Of a stretch of DNA of 64,000 bases, positions 34,515-44,250 are shown piece by piece. The DNA comes from JASGMR01 sp963664675 (lineage in GTDB: Bacteria > Thermotogota > Thermotogae > Petrotogales > Kosmotogaceae): assembly GCA_963664675.2 (NCBI GenBank), contig CAXXLB010000014.1, positions 434,001-498,000 on the forward strand. The letters run 5' to 3'. Numbering within the stretch: position 1 is the stretch's first letter; the number at the start of each line of letters is the position of its first letter. The notes beneath the pieces are model-generated. The model saw only the letters and a program-made list of their open reading frames with translations, did no database searches and was not told the origin of the DNA. The position numbers were made by a program, and so were the translations under genes.

Positions 34515-35692
34515 AAATAGCGATAATTGTTCCCAGTCTGGCTGGTGGAGGAGTGGAAAAGGTCGCAGCTGAACTTTCCTCCTACTTAGCAAAGAATAAT
34601 GAAGTGTTTTTTATTCTTTTTGAAAACAAGGAAATAGTTTACCCTTTTTCAGGAAAAATAATCAGGACCAACACTTCCAGTAAAAAGAATCTGTTTATGA
34701 AAATGATCAACAGCTTGAAGAGAATATGGATAGTAAATAAAATAAAGAAGAGAATGTCTTTCGATCTGACAATCAGCTTTGAAAGAAATGCAAATTTAGT
34801 GAATCTTATATCGAAGAAAAGGGAAAAAATAATTGTATCGGAACACAGTATAGAAATAACAAACAGTATTTATTTTAAAATTTATAAATGGTTTTATGAA
34901 CATCTGTACAAAAAATCTGATGCAATCGTTGTGCCTTCCAGGGGAATGAAAGAGATGTTAATGGATAATTATAAAATATCCGGCGAGAATATTTCCGTTA
35001 TAAATAATCCAATAAATGAGAAAAGAATCAATCATTTGATTTCAAAAAATTGTAATGACGACGATGTTTTCTCCAATAAAGAAGATTTTTATATTATCAG
35101 TGCAGGAAGGTTGGATTTTTCTAAAGGTTATTGGCATTTGATAAAAGCATTTTCGATTATAAAAAAAGAAATAAAAAATTCTAAGTTGCTTATTCTGGGG
35201 TCCGGAAAACAAAGGGAAAATCTTGTGAAGCTTACCGAATCGTTGCATGTTGATGGTGTCAGTTTTCTTGGATTCAGGAAAAATCCTTATTATTATTTTT
35301 ATAATTCAAATTTGTTTGTAGCATCATCAATTTATGAGTCTTTCAGTAATGTGATTATAGAAGCTATGGCGTGCGGATTACCTGTCATTTCCACATATTG
35401 TTCCGGACCAAAAGAAATTTTAGATTCCGGTAGAGATTTTAAAACGATTTCCGAAAAAATTCATTTTGGAAGTTATGGTGTATTTGTTCCTCCCTTTAAT
35501 TCAGAAGAAGATGTTTTTGCACCCATAAGTGATTCAGATAAGAATTTGGCCGACGCGATTTTGTTTGTGATGAAAAATGAAAATATAATTAAAGAATATC
35601 GCGAAAAGTCCATTGAAAGATCAAAAAAATTTTATTTGGATAAGATAATGAAAAAATGGGAAAGAATTTTATCTTATGTTATGAAAGAATAG
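34511..35692 (+). CDS. Glycosyltransferase family 4
   Basis: 393-residue GT-B enzyme. N terminus IIVPSLAGGGVEKVAAELSS; HSIEITNSIYFKIYKWFYEH and VVPSRGMKEML in the linker; donor domain ISAGRLDFSKGYWHLIKAF, FLGFRKNPYYYFYNSNLF; EX7E motif in SIYESFSNVIIEAMACGLPV, then CSGPKEIL. This CSGPKEI/CPxGPxEI turn is typical of GT4 enzymes using UDP-GalNAc or UDP-Gal donors, a weak hint only. Its start overlaps a short frame ending at 34514. Confidence 0.92.
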   Translation: MKIAIIVPSLAGGGVEKVAAELSSYLAKNNEVFFILFENKEIVYPFSGKIIRTNTSSKKNLFMKMINSLKRIWIVNKIKKRMSFDLTISFERNANLVNLISKKREKIIVSEHSIEITNSIYFKIYKWFYEHLYKKSDAIVVPSRGMKEMLMDNYKISGENISVINNPINEKRINHLISKNCNDDDVFSNKEDFYIISAGRLDFSKGYWHLIKAFSIIKKEIKNSKLLILGSGKQRENLVKLTESLHVDGVSFLGFRKNPYYYFYNSNLFVASSIYESFSNVIIEAMACGLPVISTYCSGPKEILDSGRDFKTISEKIHFGSYGVFVPPFNSEEDVFAPISDSDKNLADAILFVMKNENIIKEYREKSIERSKKFYLDKIMKKWERILSYVMKE

Positions 35693-35702
35693 AAAACAAG
35701 TT

Positions 35703-36710
35703 ATGGATGGTGAAAGGATGGTTGATGTAAGTGTAATAATACCGATGTATAATTCGGAAAAATTTATCATAAAAACTTTAAAATCGATTTTGAATCAAAC
35801 ATTTAAAAATTTTGAAATTATTTTGATTGATGATGGTTCAACCGACAACACTTGTGAAATATGTGAAAAATTTCTTGATGAAGAGGCTTTTAAAAACTGG
35901 TGCCTTTTAAAAAACCCAAAAAATTCTGGGACGAGTATTTCAAGGAATAGAGGAATAAAAAAAGCCATGGGGAATTATATACTTTTCTTTGATTCAGATG
36001 ATTTGATGAAGAATGATTGTCTTGAAAAAGCGTATGGTACAGCAGAAAAAACCTCATCAGACATAACTTTTTATGGATATGACAGATGTAATTCAGATGG
36101 CAGAATAATAGAAACTTACTGTTCCCGATTCGATTATATTGAAGATGTTAAAAGTGGGGTCGAATGTCTGAAACTGCTGTTAAACGATAAAATAGATATA
36201 TGGACCGGGAGTGCTGTCTATTCTAAAGATTTTTTGAAAAAAAATAACTTGTTGTTTATGCCCAGAGCGGAACAAGAAGATACTGAATTTAAGATTAAAA
36301 CTTTATTTCTAGCAAAAAAAGTGAGTTGTTTTCCAGAAACGTTCGTGTATTATGTGTTGAGACCTGGTTCAGTTATACATACCGTTACATTGGAAAAATT
36401 TCATTCTGTCGGAGGAATGAGAAGAGTAAGGATCTTTTTATCGAAACATAATGCCGACGAATCGATTATTAAAATGATTGATAATATAAAATTACCGGAA
36501 ACATACGTAAGTGTAATTTCAGAACTCGGGAGAACGGGGTATCCGATGGAAGAAATAAAAACATTTTTAAAAAACAAAAATATAAAAAAGATACTGGATA
36601 GTTATAGAGTTACGGGTTTAAAAAAAAGAATACGCTTTTTATTATTTAAAAAGTTTCCAGGAATATATTTTTCATATTTGAAGTGGAGAGTGGGAAAAGT
36701 AAAGCTGTAA
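35703..36710 (+). CDS. Glycosyltransferase family 2
   Basis: Up to 335 residues. GT-A motifs: VSVIIPMYNSEKFIIKTLKS, LIDDGSTDNTCEICE, YILFFDSDDLMKND, then a C-terminal basic helical region. Two starts are possible: ATG 35703 and ATG 35718 (MVDVSVIIP), the latter matching the usual GT2 N terminus but with GAAAGG abutting it. It resembles the GT2 at 30304 in length and layout. Specificity unknown. Confidence 0.9.
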   Translation: MDGERMVDVSVIIPMYNSEKFIIKTLKSILNQTFKNFEIILIDDGSTDNTCEICEKFLDEEAFKNWCLLKNPKNSGTSISRNRGIKKAMGNYILFFDSDDLMKNDCLEKAYGTAEKTSSDITFYGYDRCNSDGRIIETYCSRFDYIEDVKSGVECLKLLLNDKIDIWTGSAVYSKDFLKKNNLLFMPRAEQEDTEFKIKTLFLAKKVSCFPETFVYYVLRPGSVIHTVTLEKFHSVGGMRRVRIFLSKHNADESIIKMIDNIKLPETYVSVISELGRTGYPMEEIKTFLKNKNIKKILDSYRVTGLKKRIRFLLFKKFPGIYFSYLKWRVGKVKL

Positions 36711-36752
36711 AAATGAATATCTGATGTCATATTTCGGACGGGATGGGGGAAA

Positions 36753-37853
36753 ATGGAGAATAAGAAAAAGAAGATTATATATTACACGAGTTCACTGGCA
36801 TCCGGAGGAGCAGAAAGGCAACTTGTATATACTGCGATAGGAGCAAAAAAGGCCGGTTATGATCCATTAATAATAGTTGATTATCAAGTGAATCATTACG
36901 AAAAAATGCTTGAAGAATACGATATACCGGTTTTTTTCACAAATACAACCAGATTTAATCCGATAAAAAGATTTTTAAAACTAATTAAAATCACTTTGAA
37001 AGTGAAACCGGACATTTTCCATTCTTTTCTCTCTATAAGAAATCTATGTGGGATGTTCATTTCAAAAATATGCAGGGTACCTCTCAGAATTGCTTCTATA
37101 AGGAATACCAATAAAAAAGCCTTTGAAGGGCTGAAGTTATATAATAGATGGAGTCATATTATTATATGTAATTCAAATGCTGCCAGATCTTATGCGATAA
37201 AAGAATATAAAATACCTGAGGAGAAGGTTATGGTATTTTACAATTCGATTGATCTGAATAAATTTAAATTTGAAGATAAAAAAGGATCTTCCGGAAGGAA
37301 AATTGTTGGGATTACTATAGCCAGTATAACTGAAAAGAAAAATCATTTGAATCTTGTCGAGGCTTTAATCGATTTAAATAAAAAGGAAATGTTGAACGAT
37401 ATAGATTATTTTCTAGTTGGAAAGAAGACCAATGAATCGATTTTTGATGAAATTATGGAAAAGATTGAGAAAAACAATTTAAATGGAAAGGTGAAGTATT
37501 TGGGAGTGAGAGATGATATTCACGATATTCTCAACAGATGCGATTTTTTGATTTTACCCTCATTGTATGAGGGTTTTCCAAACGTAGCCATGGAAGCCAT
37601 GGCTACAAAAACTTTTGTAATGGCTACGGATGTCGGCGGGACTTCAGAACTTGTAATTGATAATTCGACTGGCTATCTGATTCCCACCCCGAGTAAGGAT
37701 GACATTGAAAAATGTATAGAAAGATACCTAAATACTGAAAGGGAAGTTTTAGAAAAAATCATCGATAATGCATATTTGAATATTCAGAAGTATGATCTGA
37801 ACAATATGTTCAAACAAATTGAATATATCTATGAAAGAGAAGTAACGAAATAG
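36753..37853 (+). CDS. Glycosyltransferase family 4
   Basis: 366-residue GT-B enzyme. N terminus IIYYTSSLASGGAERQLVYT; donor domain VGITIASITEKKNHLNLVEAL and YLGVRDDIHDILNRCDFLIL; EX7E motif in SLYEGFPNVAMEAMATKTFV followed by ATDVGGTSELVID. The GGAERQ start is typical of enzymes in capsule and O-antigen loci. Donor not predictable. A 132-bp gap without a recognisable gene separates it from ugd. Confidence 0.92.
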   Translation: MENKKKKIIYYTSSLASGGAERQLVYTAIGAKKAGYDPLIIVDYQVNHYEKMLEEYDIPVFFTNTTRFNPIKRFLKLIKITLKVKPDIFHSFLSIRNLCGMFISKICRVPLRIASIRNTNKKAFEGLKLYNRWSHIIICNSNAARSYAIKEYKIPEEKVMVFYNSIDLNKFKFEDKKGSSGRKIVGITIASITEKKNHLNLVEALIDLNKKEMLNDIDYFLVGKKTNESIFDEIMEKIEKNNLNGKVKYLGVRDDIHDILNRCDFLILPSLYEGFPNVAMEAMATKTFVMATDVGGTSELVIDNSTGYLIPTPSKDDIEKCIERYLNTEREVLEKIIDNAYLNIQKYDLNNMFKQIEYIYEREVTK

Positions 37854-37985
37854 ACTGTCGATTCTTATAATTTTTTGGGAAATATATATTGTATCGAAAA
37901 TACCATTTTGAAAATTCAAATTAGAAAAGTGAAAATCTCATTCAATTTTAAAAAAAGAAGAATTTTCAAAAACAGGAGAGTATTA

Positions 37986-39293
37986 ATGTCAAAAAAGATA
38001 GCGATAATAGGAGCGGGGTATGTGGGACTAGTTTCCGGAGTAGGACTGGCGGATTTTGGAAACAATGTAACCTGTGTAGACATAGATGAAGAAAAAATAA
38101 AAATGTTAAAGAATGGACAGATACCGATATACGAACCCGGATTGAAAGAATATCTGGATAAAAACGTCAGAGAGGGAAGATTGACCTTCACAACGGAGAT
38201 AGAAAAAGCAATAAAAGAAAATGAAGTGATATACATAGGGGTTGGAACACCACCGAAGGAAAATGGTGAAGCGGATCTTTCATATGTAGAAAAAGTCGTG
38301 AATACGATAGCGGATAATCTGAATGAATATAAAGTTGTGGTCACTAAGAGTACGGTACCGATAGGTACGAACAGATGGATAAAGAAGAGGATAAAAGAAA
38401 AAACCGGTGAAGATGATTTCGATACAGTATCCAACCCTGAATTTCTCAGGGAGGGAAAAGCGGTTTCCGATTTTTTTCATCCTGACAGGGTGGTAATAGG
38501 ATACGAAAGAGAAAAGGCAAAGGAAATAATGGAAGACGTTTACAGAACACTTTATATAAACGAGACACCGATAATATTCTGTGATCTGGAAACGGCAGAA
38601 CTGATAAAATATTCGAGCAACGCATTTCTGGCGACGAAAATAACATTTATAAATCAGATAGCGAATCTATGTGAAGAAGTGGGGGCCGATGTACACAAAG
38701 TAGCGAAAGCGATGGGAATGGACGGGAGAATAAGTTCGAAATTTCTACATCCAGGGCCCGGATACGGAGGCAGTTGCTTTCCGAAAGACACGAAGGCACT
38801 GGCACAAATAGGTGATAAAAATGGAGTTGAGATGTCACTGATAAAAGAAGTGATAAAATCAAACGAAGAACAAAAAAAGAAAATGGTGTACAAATTAAGA
38901 AAATTGATGAAAAATGAAATAGAGGGTAAAAAGATAGGGATATTAGGATTAGCCTTCAAAGCAGAAACGGATGACATGAGAGAATCATCATCGATAGTGA
39001 TAATAAACGAATTATTGAAAATGGGAGCGAAGATAAAAACACACGACCCTCAGGCAACGGAAACAGCGAAAAAAATATTCGAAGACAGAATAGAATACTG
39101 TGAAAATGAATACGAAGTGATGAACGATGCTGATGCATTGATAATAATAACCGAATGGAATCAATACAGAGGACTAGATCTGAAAATGATAAAAAAACTG
39201 ATGAAGGGGAACATCATATTGGATACGAGAAATCTTCTTGACATAGAGAAAGCGAAAGAACTGGGGTTCAGATACGAAGGTGTTGGAAGATAA
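37986..39293 (+). CDS. ugd: UDP-glucose 6-dehydrogenase
   Basis: Oxidises UDP-glucose to UDP-glucuronate with two NAD. 435 residues from ATG 37986, behind AGGAGAG; an upstream in-frame ATG at 37875 adds a low-complexity stretch and is rejected. Motifs: IAIIGAGYVGLVSGVGLADFG, VGTPPKENGEADLSYV, TVSNPEFLREGKAV, YSSNAFLATKITFINQIA, and the catalytic Cys in GPGYGGSCFPKDTKAL. LGLAFKAETDDMRESSS and ITEWNQYR follow. The TAA overlaps the next start (TAATG), so it is coupled to a UDP-glucuronate epimerase. Isoleucine is almost always ATA here, unlike the flanking glycosyltransferases. Confidence 0.95.
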   Translation: MSKKIAIIGAGYVGLVSGVGLADFGNNVTCVDIDEEKIKMLKNGQIPIYEPGLKEYLDKNVREGRLTFTTEIEKAIKENEVIYIGVGTPPKENGEADLSYVEKVVNTIADNLNEYKVVVTKSTVPIGTNRWIKKRIKEKTGEDDFDTVSNPEFLREGKAVSDFFHPDRVVIGYEREKAKEIMEDVYRTLYINETPIIFCDLETAELIKYSSNAFLATKITFINQIANLCEEVGADVHKVAKAMGMDGRISSKFLHPGPGYGGSCFPKDTKALAQIGDKNGVEMSLIKEVIKSNEEQKKKMVYKLRKLMKNEIEGKKIGILGLAFKAETDDMRESSSIVIINELLKMGAKIKTHDPQATETAKKIFEDRIEYCENEYEVMNDADALIIITEWNQYRGLDLKMIKKLMKGNIILDTRNLLDIEKAKELGFRYEGVGR

Positions 39294-40243
39294 TGGAAAA
39301 AATACTTGTAACGGGAGGATCGGGATTCATAGGTTCGAATATGTGTGAAAAATTGTTGGAAGAAGGGTATGAAGTAATAAATCTGGATAACTTCAACAAC
39401 TATTACGATCCGAAAATAAAATGGAACAACATACGGAAAGCATTAAAGAATGAAAACTATTCACTTTATGTGGGAGATATAAGGGACAACGGAATACTGG
39501 AACAGATAACGAAAGAAAAAGGAAAGATAGAAAAGATAATACATCTTGCTGCGATGGCAGGAGTGAGAAATTCACTGAAAGATCCGGTTGAGTATGTGCA
39601 GGTTGATATAGGCGGAACGGTGAATATGCTTGAGTATGCAAGAAAACATAAGATAAAAAAATTCATATTCGCGAGTTCATCCTCGGTATATGGAAAAAAC
39701 ACGAAAGTACCGTTTTCAGAAGAGGACCCGCTGGAAGGGCAGGTATCACCATATGCAACGGCGAAAAGGGCGGGAGAATTGTATTGCAGAACGTACAGCG
39801 AAATATATGACATGAATATAAATGCATTGAGATTCTTCACGGTGTATGGAAGAAGACAAAGACCGGAGATGGCGATATATCTTTTCACAAAATTGATAAA
39901 AGAAGAGAAACCGATACCTGTGTTTGGAGATGGAAGCTCGCAGAGAGATTATACATACATAGACGATATAGTGGAAGGAATATACAATGCGATGAATTAT
40001 GATAAAACGGGATTTGAAATATTTAATTTAGGAAATAACAGAACGATAAAATTATCTGAACTGATAAAAGTGATAGAAAAGGTCGTCGGAAAGAAAGCGG
40101 AAATAGACAGAAAAGAGAAACAACTCGGAGATGTGGAAATAACATACGCGTGTATAGAGAAGGCTGAAAGGTTACTGGGATACGATCCTGAAACTGAGAT
40201 TGAAGAGGGAATTGAACTTTTTTATAGAGATGTGAAAATTTAG
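39293..40243 (+). CDS. UDP-glucuronate 4-epimerase
   Basis: 316-residue extended SDR that would convert UDP-glucuronate to UDP-galacturonate. VTGGSGFIGSNMCEKLLEEG is the NAD turn; NLDNFNNYYDPKIKWNNI is the diagnostic NFNxYYDxxLK-type block of glucuronate epimerases. HLAAMAGVRNSLKDP, SSSSVYGKN, SPYATAKRAGE (YxxxK) and FFTVYGRRQRPEMAIY follow. One-base overlap with ugd. Together they form a two-step uronate module parallel to the dehydrogenase/epimerase pair at 25.6-27.9 kb. Confidence 0.92.
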   Translation: MEKILVTGGSGFIGSNMCEKLLEEGYEVINLDNFNNYYDPKIKWNNIRKALKNENYSLYVGDIRDNGILEQITKEKGKIEKIIHLAAMAGVRNSLKDPVEYVQVDIGGTVNMLEYARKHKIKKFIFASSSSVYGKNTKVPFSEEDPLEGQVSPYATAKRAGELYCRTYSEIYDMNINALRFFTVYGRRQRPEMAIYLFTKLIKEEKPIPVFGDGSSQRDYTYIDDIVEGIYNAMNYDKTGFEIFNLGNNRTIKLSELIKVIEKVVGKKAEIDRKEKQLGDVEITYACIEKAERLLGYDPETEIEEGIELFYRDVKI

Positions 40244-40316
40244 TGACTTGTTTTTTAAAATCTGAATCAAAAAGTTTTTCGAAAACATTTGAATATAATT
40301 AAGAGGGCGAAATAAT

Positions 40317-41432
40317 TTGAATGAGAGAATAAAGATATTGTTTTTTATATATAAGTTTGGAAACGGTGGCGCCGAAAGGGTGATTCTGAATATTTTAAAT
40401 AATATCAATTATGATTTATTCGAACCGGTTCTGTGCATATTTAAAAAAAACATTGAAAATCCGTATTTTGATTTTCTCGATAAGAGAGTACGAATTCTGA
40501 ATTTGAATGTTCCGCTGAAACGTTCACTGTTTAAAATATCTGAAACGATCAGAGCGGAATCCCCGGACATAGTTTTTTCAACAGTTTATAAAATGAATAT
40601 AATGGTCTATTTTGGTCATAAAATAAGCCTCTCAAAATCAAAATTGATTCTGAGAGAAACCCGTTTTCTTAAAGATCTTTCGAATTTCGAGCGTTTTTTG
40701 ATAAAGTATTCTTACAATAGAAGTGACAAAGTGATAGCTCTTTCAAAAGGTGTTAAAGAACATTTGTGTGATTGGTTCAAAGTAAAAAAAGATAAAATTG
40801 TGTTAATTTATAATCCGGTAGATTTAGAAAAAATAGAAAAACGAAAAGAGGAGAAATTGAATGGTGAATTGAATAACGGCAGATTCAAAATACTCGCCTG
40901 CGGGAAATTGACGGACCAAAAGAATTTTCCATTGTTGATAAAGTCTTTGAGTGGATTAAATGTCAATAGGAATAAGTGGGTTTTATATATTTTGGGCGAT
41001 GGAAAAGATAGAGATGAGTTAACTTCGTTGGTAGAAAAGTTGAATTTGAAAGATAACATATATTTGCTTGGGTTCAAAAAAAATCCATACAAATATATGA
41101 AGAATTCGGATTTATTTGTTCTTTCATCTCTGAATGAAGGATTTGGAAATGTTATCGTAGAATCTATGGTCTGTGGTACACCTGTATTATCAACTGACTG
41201 TCCGTACGGTCCGGGTGAAATACTGGATAATGGCAGATTTGGCTGGTTAATTCCAAATAACGATGAAGAAGCTCTCAGATCAAAGATAGAATTTTTGATA
41301 AAAAATAATTGTGAAATTGAAAGAATCAAAGCAAAAATGTATGAAAGAGTGGAAGCTTTTGATTCAAATAAAATCGTGAAGGAATATGAGAAAGTATTTT
41401 TTGAATTGGGAAGCAGGGAGAAGAATAAATAG
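40317..41432 (+). CDS. Glycosyltransferase family 4
   Basis: 371-residue GT-B enzyme starting at TTG 40317, 7 bp after AGAGGGCG. N terminus FIYKFGNGGAERVILNIL; donor domain ILACGKLTDQKNFPLLIKSL and LLGFKKNPYKYMKNSDLFVL; EX7E motif in SLNEGFGNVIVESMVCGTPV, then STDCPYGPGEILDNG. The CPYGPGEI turn is typical of the GalNAc/Gal-type GT4 group (PglA/PglJ-like), a weak clue. It ends directly before rmlC. Confidence 0.92.
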   Translation: MNERIKILFFIYKFGNGGAERVILNILNNINYDLFEPVLCIFKKNIENPYFDFLDKRVRILNLNVPLKRSLFKISETIRAESPDIVFSTVYKMNIMVYFGHKISLSKSKLILRETRFLKDLSNFERFLIKYSYNRSDKVIALSKGVKEHLCDWFKVKKDKIVLIYNPVDLEKIEKRKEEKLNGELNNGRFKILACGKLTDQKNFPLLIKSLSGLNVNRNKWVLYILGDGKDRDELTSLVEKLNLKDNIYLLGFKKNPYKYMKNSDLFVLSSLNEGFGNVIVESMVCGTPVLSTDCPYGPGEILDNGRFGWLIPNNDEEALRSKIEFLIKNNCEIERIKAKMYERVEAFDSNKIVKEYEKVFFELGSREKNK

Positions 41433-41996
41433 ATGAAAAAATTCAAAAAACTGGAAACACCGATTGAAGGTTTATATATTATAGAGAACACCGTTTTTGA
41501 AGATGAACGTGGATTTTTCATGGAAACGTATAATAAAAGAGATTTTGAAAATATGGGGATAGATATAAACTTTGTCCAGGATAATCATTCGAGGTCGAAA
41601 AAGGGAACTTTAAGGGGGTTACATTTTCAAAAGAGATTTCCCCAGGCTAAATTGGTGAGAGTTATAAAGGGTGAAGTATACGATGTGGCGGTGGATCTGA
41701 GAAAGGATTCAAAAACGCTTGGAAAATGGTTCGGTGTTCTGCTGAGCGAGAAAAACAGAAAACAGTTGTTTATACCAAAAGATTTTGCACACGGATTTAT
41801 AACGTTGAGTGAAGTAGCCGAGTTCATATACAAATGTTCTGATTATTATCATCCTGAAGATGAGAACGGAATAATATGGAACGACCCGGAAATAAATATA
41901 GACTGGCCAATTGAAGGAATTGAGAAAATAATAATGTCAGAAAAAGATAGAAAATGGGGAAGATTCAGCCAGTGGCGTATAGCTAATGGCATATAG
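41433..41996 (+). CDS. rmlC: dTDP-4-dehydrorhamnose 3,5-epimerase
   Basis: 187-residue cupin-fold epimerase of normal length, third step to dTDP-L-rhamnose. Motifs: ERGFFMETYNKRDFEN, VQDNHSRSKKGTLRGLHFQ with the catalytic His, VIKGEVYDVAVDLRKDSKT, PKDFAHGFITLSEVAEFIYKC and the Asp-Tyr region YYHPEDENGI. It starts immediately after the preceding stop. A 117-bp gap without a gene lies before rmlD. Confidence 0.96.
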   Translation: MKKFKKLETPIEGLYIIENTVFEDERGFFMETYNKRDFENMGIDINFVQDNHSRSKKGTLRGLHFQKRFPQAKLVRVIKGEVYDVAVDLRKDSKTLGKWFGVLLSEKNRKQLFIPKDFAHGFITLSEVAEFIYKCSDYYHPEDENGIIWNDPEINIDWPIEGIEKIIMSEKDRKWGRFSQWRIANGI

Positions 41997-42113
41997 TCAG
42001 GAAAACGGATTATATAAAAAACGGCAGATTGCAACTCAATGGTTTATAACAATAGATTTGAAAATTTCTAAACTGTTATGTGATAAGAACTATTTGCTGG
42101 ATTGAGGTGTTTT

Positions 42114-42962
42114 ATGAAGGTTTTAATAACGGGAGCGAATGGACAGTTAGGGCGGGAATTTCAAGAACTGTTTGAAAAAGAAAAAATAGAATACATTCCA
42201 ACCGATTACAGAGAATTGGATATAACAGAGATAAATGAAATAAGAGAGTTAGCGAAGAAAAATAAATTTTCTCATATAATAAATTGTGCCGCTTACAACG
42301 AGGTAGATAAAGCTGAAAAGGACTGGAAAAAGGCATATCTGGTCAATGGGATAGGGGTAAGAAATTTAGCCGTTGTGGCAAATGAAACAGGAGCCGAAAT
42401 AGTTCATTATTCAACGGATTATGTTTTCGACGGTAAAAAGGGAAGAGCGTATACGATATATGATAAACCGTATCCGATCAACAAATATGGAGAGAGTAAA
42501 CACTTGGGAGAGAAAAATATAGTGCTGGCGGACAAATATTACTTGTTGAGAGTGAGCTGGGTATTTGGAAAGGGAAACATTAACTTTGCAAAAAAGGTCA
42601 TAGTATGGAGCAAAAAGACGGATCACATAAGGATAGCGGATGATGAAATATCATCACCGACTTATGCTGTTGATTTGGCGAAAGCCACTCTGGAAATATT
42701 AAAACAGAAAGCATATGGTCTTTATCATATTTCAAATACGAGCTGTTCAAGATATGACTGGGGAAAGTATATATTGGAGAAAATAAACTGGAAAGGGAAA
42801 CTGGAAAGGGCAAAAGCCGCAGAATTCAATCTTCCCGCGAAGAGGCCGGGATATTCCGTACTTGACAATTTTGGCCTCAAAGAAGTAATAGGATACGATT
42901 TACCGTCATGGCAGGATGCCACGGATAGATTTCTAAAAGAACTTATAACAAGTGGTGAGTAG
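42114..42962 (+). CDS. rmlD: dTDP-4-dehydrorhamnose reductase
   Basis: Reduces dTDP-4-keto-L-rhamnose with NAD(P)H, the last step of the pathway. 282 residues from ATG 42114 behind GAGGTG; a TTG at 42102 overlaps that site. Motifs: VLITGANGQLGREFQELF, NCAAYNEVDKAEKDW, HYSTDYVFDGKKGR, YGESKHLGEKN (YxxxK) and LLRVSWVFGKGNINFAK. Intact. 86 bp before rmlB. Confidence 0.95.
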   Translation: MKVLITGANGQLGREFQELFEKEKIEYIPTDYRELDITEINEIRELAKKNKFSHIINCAAYNEVDKAEKDWKKAYLVNGIGVRNLAVVANETGAEIVHYSTDYVFDGKKGRAYTIYDKPYPINKYGESKHLGEKNIVLADKYYLLRVSWVFGKGNINFAKKVIVWSKKTDHIRIADDEISSPTYAVDLAKATLEILKQKAYGLYHISNTSCSRYDWGKYILEKINWKGKLERAKAAEFNLPAKRPGYSVLDNFGLKEVIGYDLPSWQDATDRFLKELITSGE

Positions 42963-43048
42963 CAAATAGAAAGGATGAATTCCATGGTTAAAAGGAAAAT
43001 AATTTTTTACCATACGTTATATGTAATAAGCCGAATCAGGAGGATTTC

Positions 43049-44239
43049 ATGACATTACTGGTGACAGGAGTGGCAGGATTTATAGGAAGCAATTTCGTAC
43101 AGTATTATTTGAATAAATATAAAAACAGAAGAATCGTTGGACTGGATAAGCTAACCTATGCAGGAAACTTGGATAACATAAAAGGGGTTTTGGGCGAAAA
43201 TCCTATTAAAGAAGGATTTGAAAAAGAATTCGATGATAATTTTATCCTAAAATCTATAACCCATAGCCAATTACTTGGTTCATCTTTCGTTTTCATCAAA
43301 GGAGATATCTGTGATCCGGAATTGGTGAATGAAATATTTGAAAAATATGAAATAAATGGAGTAATTAATTTTGCAGCGGAGAGTCATGTGGACAGATCGA
43401 TACATGATCCGCAGATTTTTCTGAAAACCAACATTCTGGGGACCCAGATATTGCTGGATGTGGCTAGGAAACGATGGACAGAAAATGGCAAATCGTATAT
43501 GGCAAATAAGAAGAAAATTTCAAATAAAAACCAAGCTGCCAATCTTCCAAACTGTCGTTTTAAAAAGTTCATTCAAATTTCAACGGATGAAGTGTATGGG
43601 ACACTTGGGAAAGAGGGATATTTCACTGAAAAAACCCCTCTCGATCCACACAGTCCATATTCCGCTTCGAAGGCGTCCGCAGATATGATAGCAAAATCCT
43701 ACTATGATACCTTCGGATTACCGGTGAACATAACGAGATGTTCGAACAATTATGGACCATATCAGTTTCCTGAAAAGCTGATACCCCTGATGATAAATAA
43801 CGCACTCAATCATAAGAAACTGCCGGTGTATGGAGATGGGAAACAGATAAGGGACTGGCTGTATGTGGAAGATCACTGCAGAGCGATCGATGAGGTGTTT
43901 GAAAGAGGAACAACGGGAGAAATATATAATATAGGCGGACATAACGAAAGAGAGAACATATTCATAGTAAAAAAGATACTGGAAATCTTAAGAGAAAAAA
44001 CGGGTGATGAGAAGATAAATGAAAATCTCATAGAACATGTGAAAGACAGATTGGGACATGACAGAAGATACGGAATAGATCCTGCTAAGATAAAGGATGA
44101 ACTGGGATGGAAACCTGTAATTATGTTTGAAGAGGGAATAGAAAAAGCGATTGACTGGTATTTGAATAATAAAGCATGGATTGAAAAAGTCATATCGGGT
44201 GAATATATGAGATTCTATATGGAAAATTATGGTTATTGA
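43049..44239 (+). CDS. rmlB: dTDP-glucose 4,6-dehydratase with two internal insertions
   Basis: Second step of dTDP-rhamnose synthesis. VTGVAGFIGSNFVQYYL, LDKLTYAGNLDNI, FAAESHVDRSIHDP, STDEVYGTLG, SPYSASKASADM (YxxxK), RCSNNYGPYQFPEKLIPLMI and YGDGKQIRDWLYVEDH are all present. At 396 residues it is about 45 longer than usual. Extra stretches lie at about 47-78, before the FIKGDICD strand, and at about 142-170, before the STDEVYG strand. Both fall between core elements, so activity should be kept. Four-base overlap region with the next gene. Confidence 0.95.
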   Translation: MTLLVTGVAGFIGSNFVQYYLNKYKNRRIVGLDKLTYAGNLDNIKGVLGENPIKEGFEKEFDDNFILKSITHSQLLGSSFVFIKGDICDPELVNEIFEKYEINGVINFAAESHVDRSIHDPQIFLKTNILGTQILLDVARKRWTENGKSYMANKKKISNKNQAANLPNCRFKKFIQISTDEVYGTLGKEGYFTEKTPLDPHSPYSASKASADMIAKSYYDTFGLPVNITRCSNNYGPYQFPEKLIPLMINNALNHKKLPVYGDGKQIRDWLYVEDHCRAIDEVFERGTTGEIYNIGGHNERENIFIVKKILEILREKTGDEKINENLIEHVKDRLGHDRRYGIDPAKIKDELGWKPVIMFEEGIEKAIDWYLNNKAWIEKVISGEYMRFYMENYGY

Positions 44240-44250
44240 GGTGTCAATAT

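Noticed and set aside
40808..41521. 237-codon leftward open frame
   Set aside because: Antisense to a GT4 gene and the rmlC start; Ser/Asn/Phe-rich translation typical of a shadow frame.
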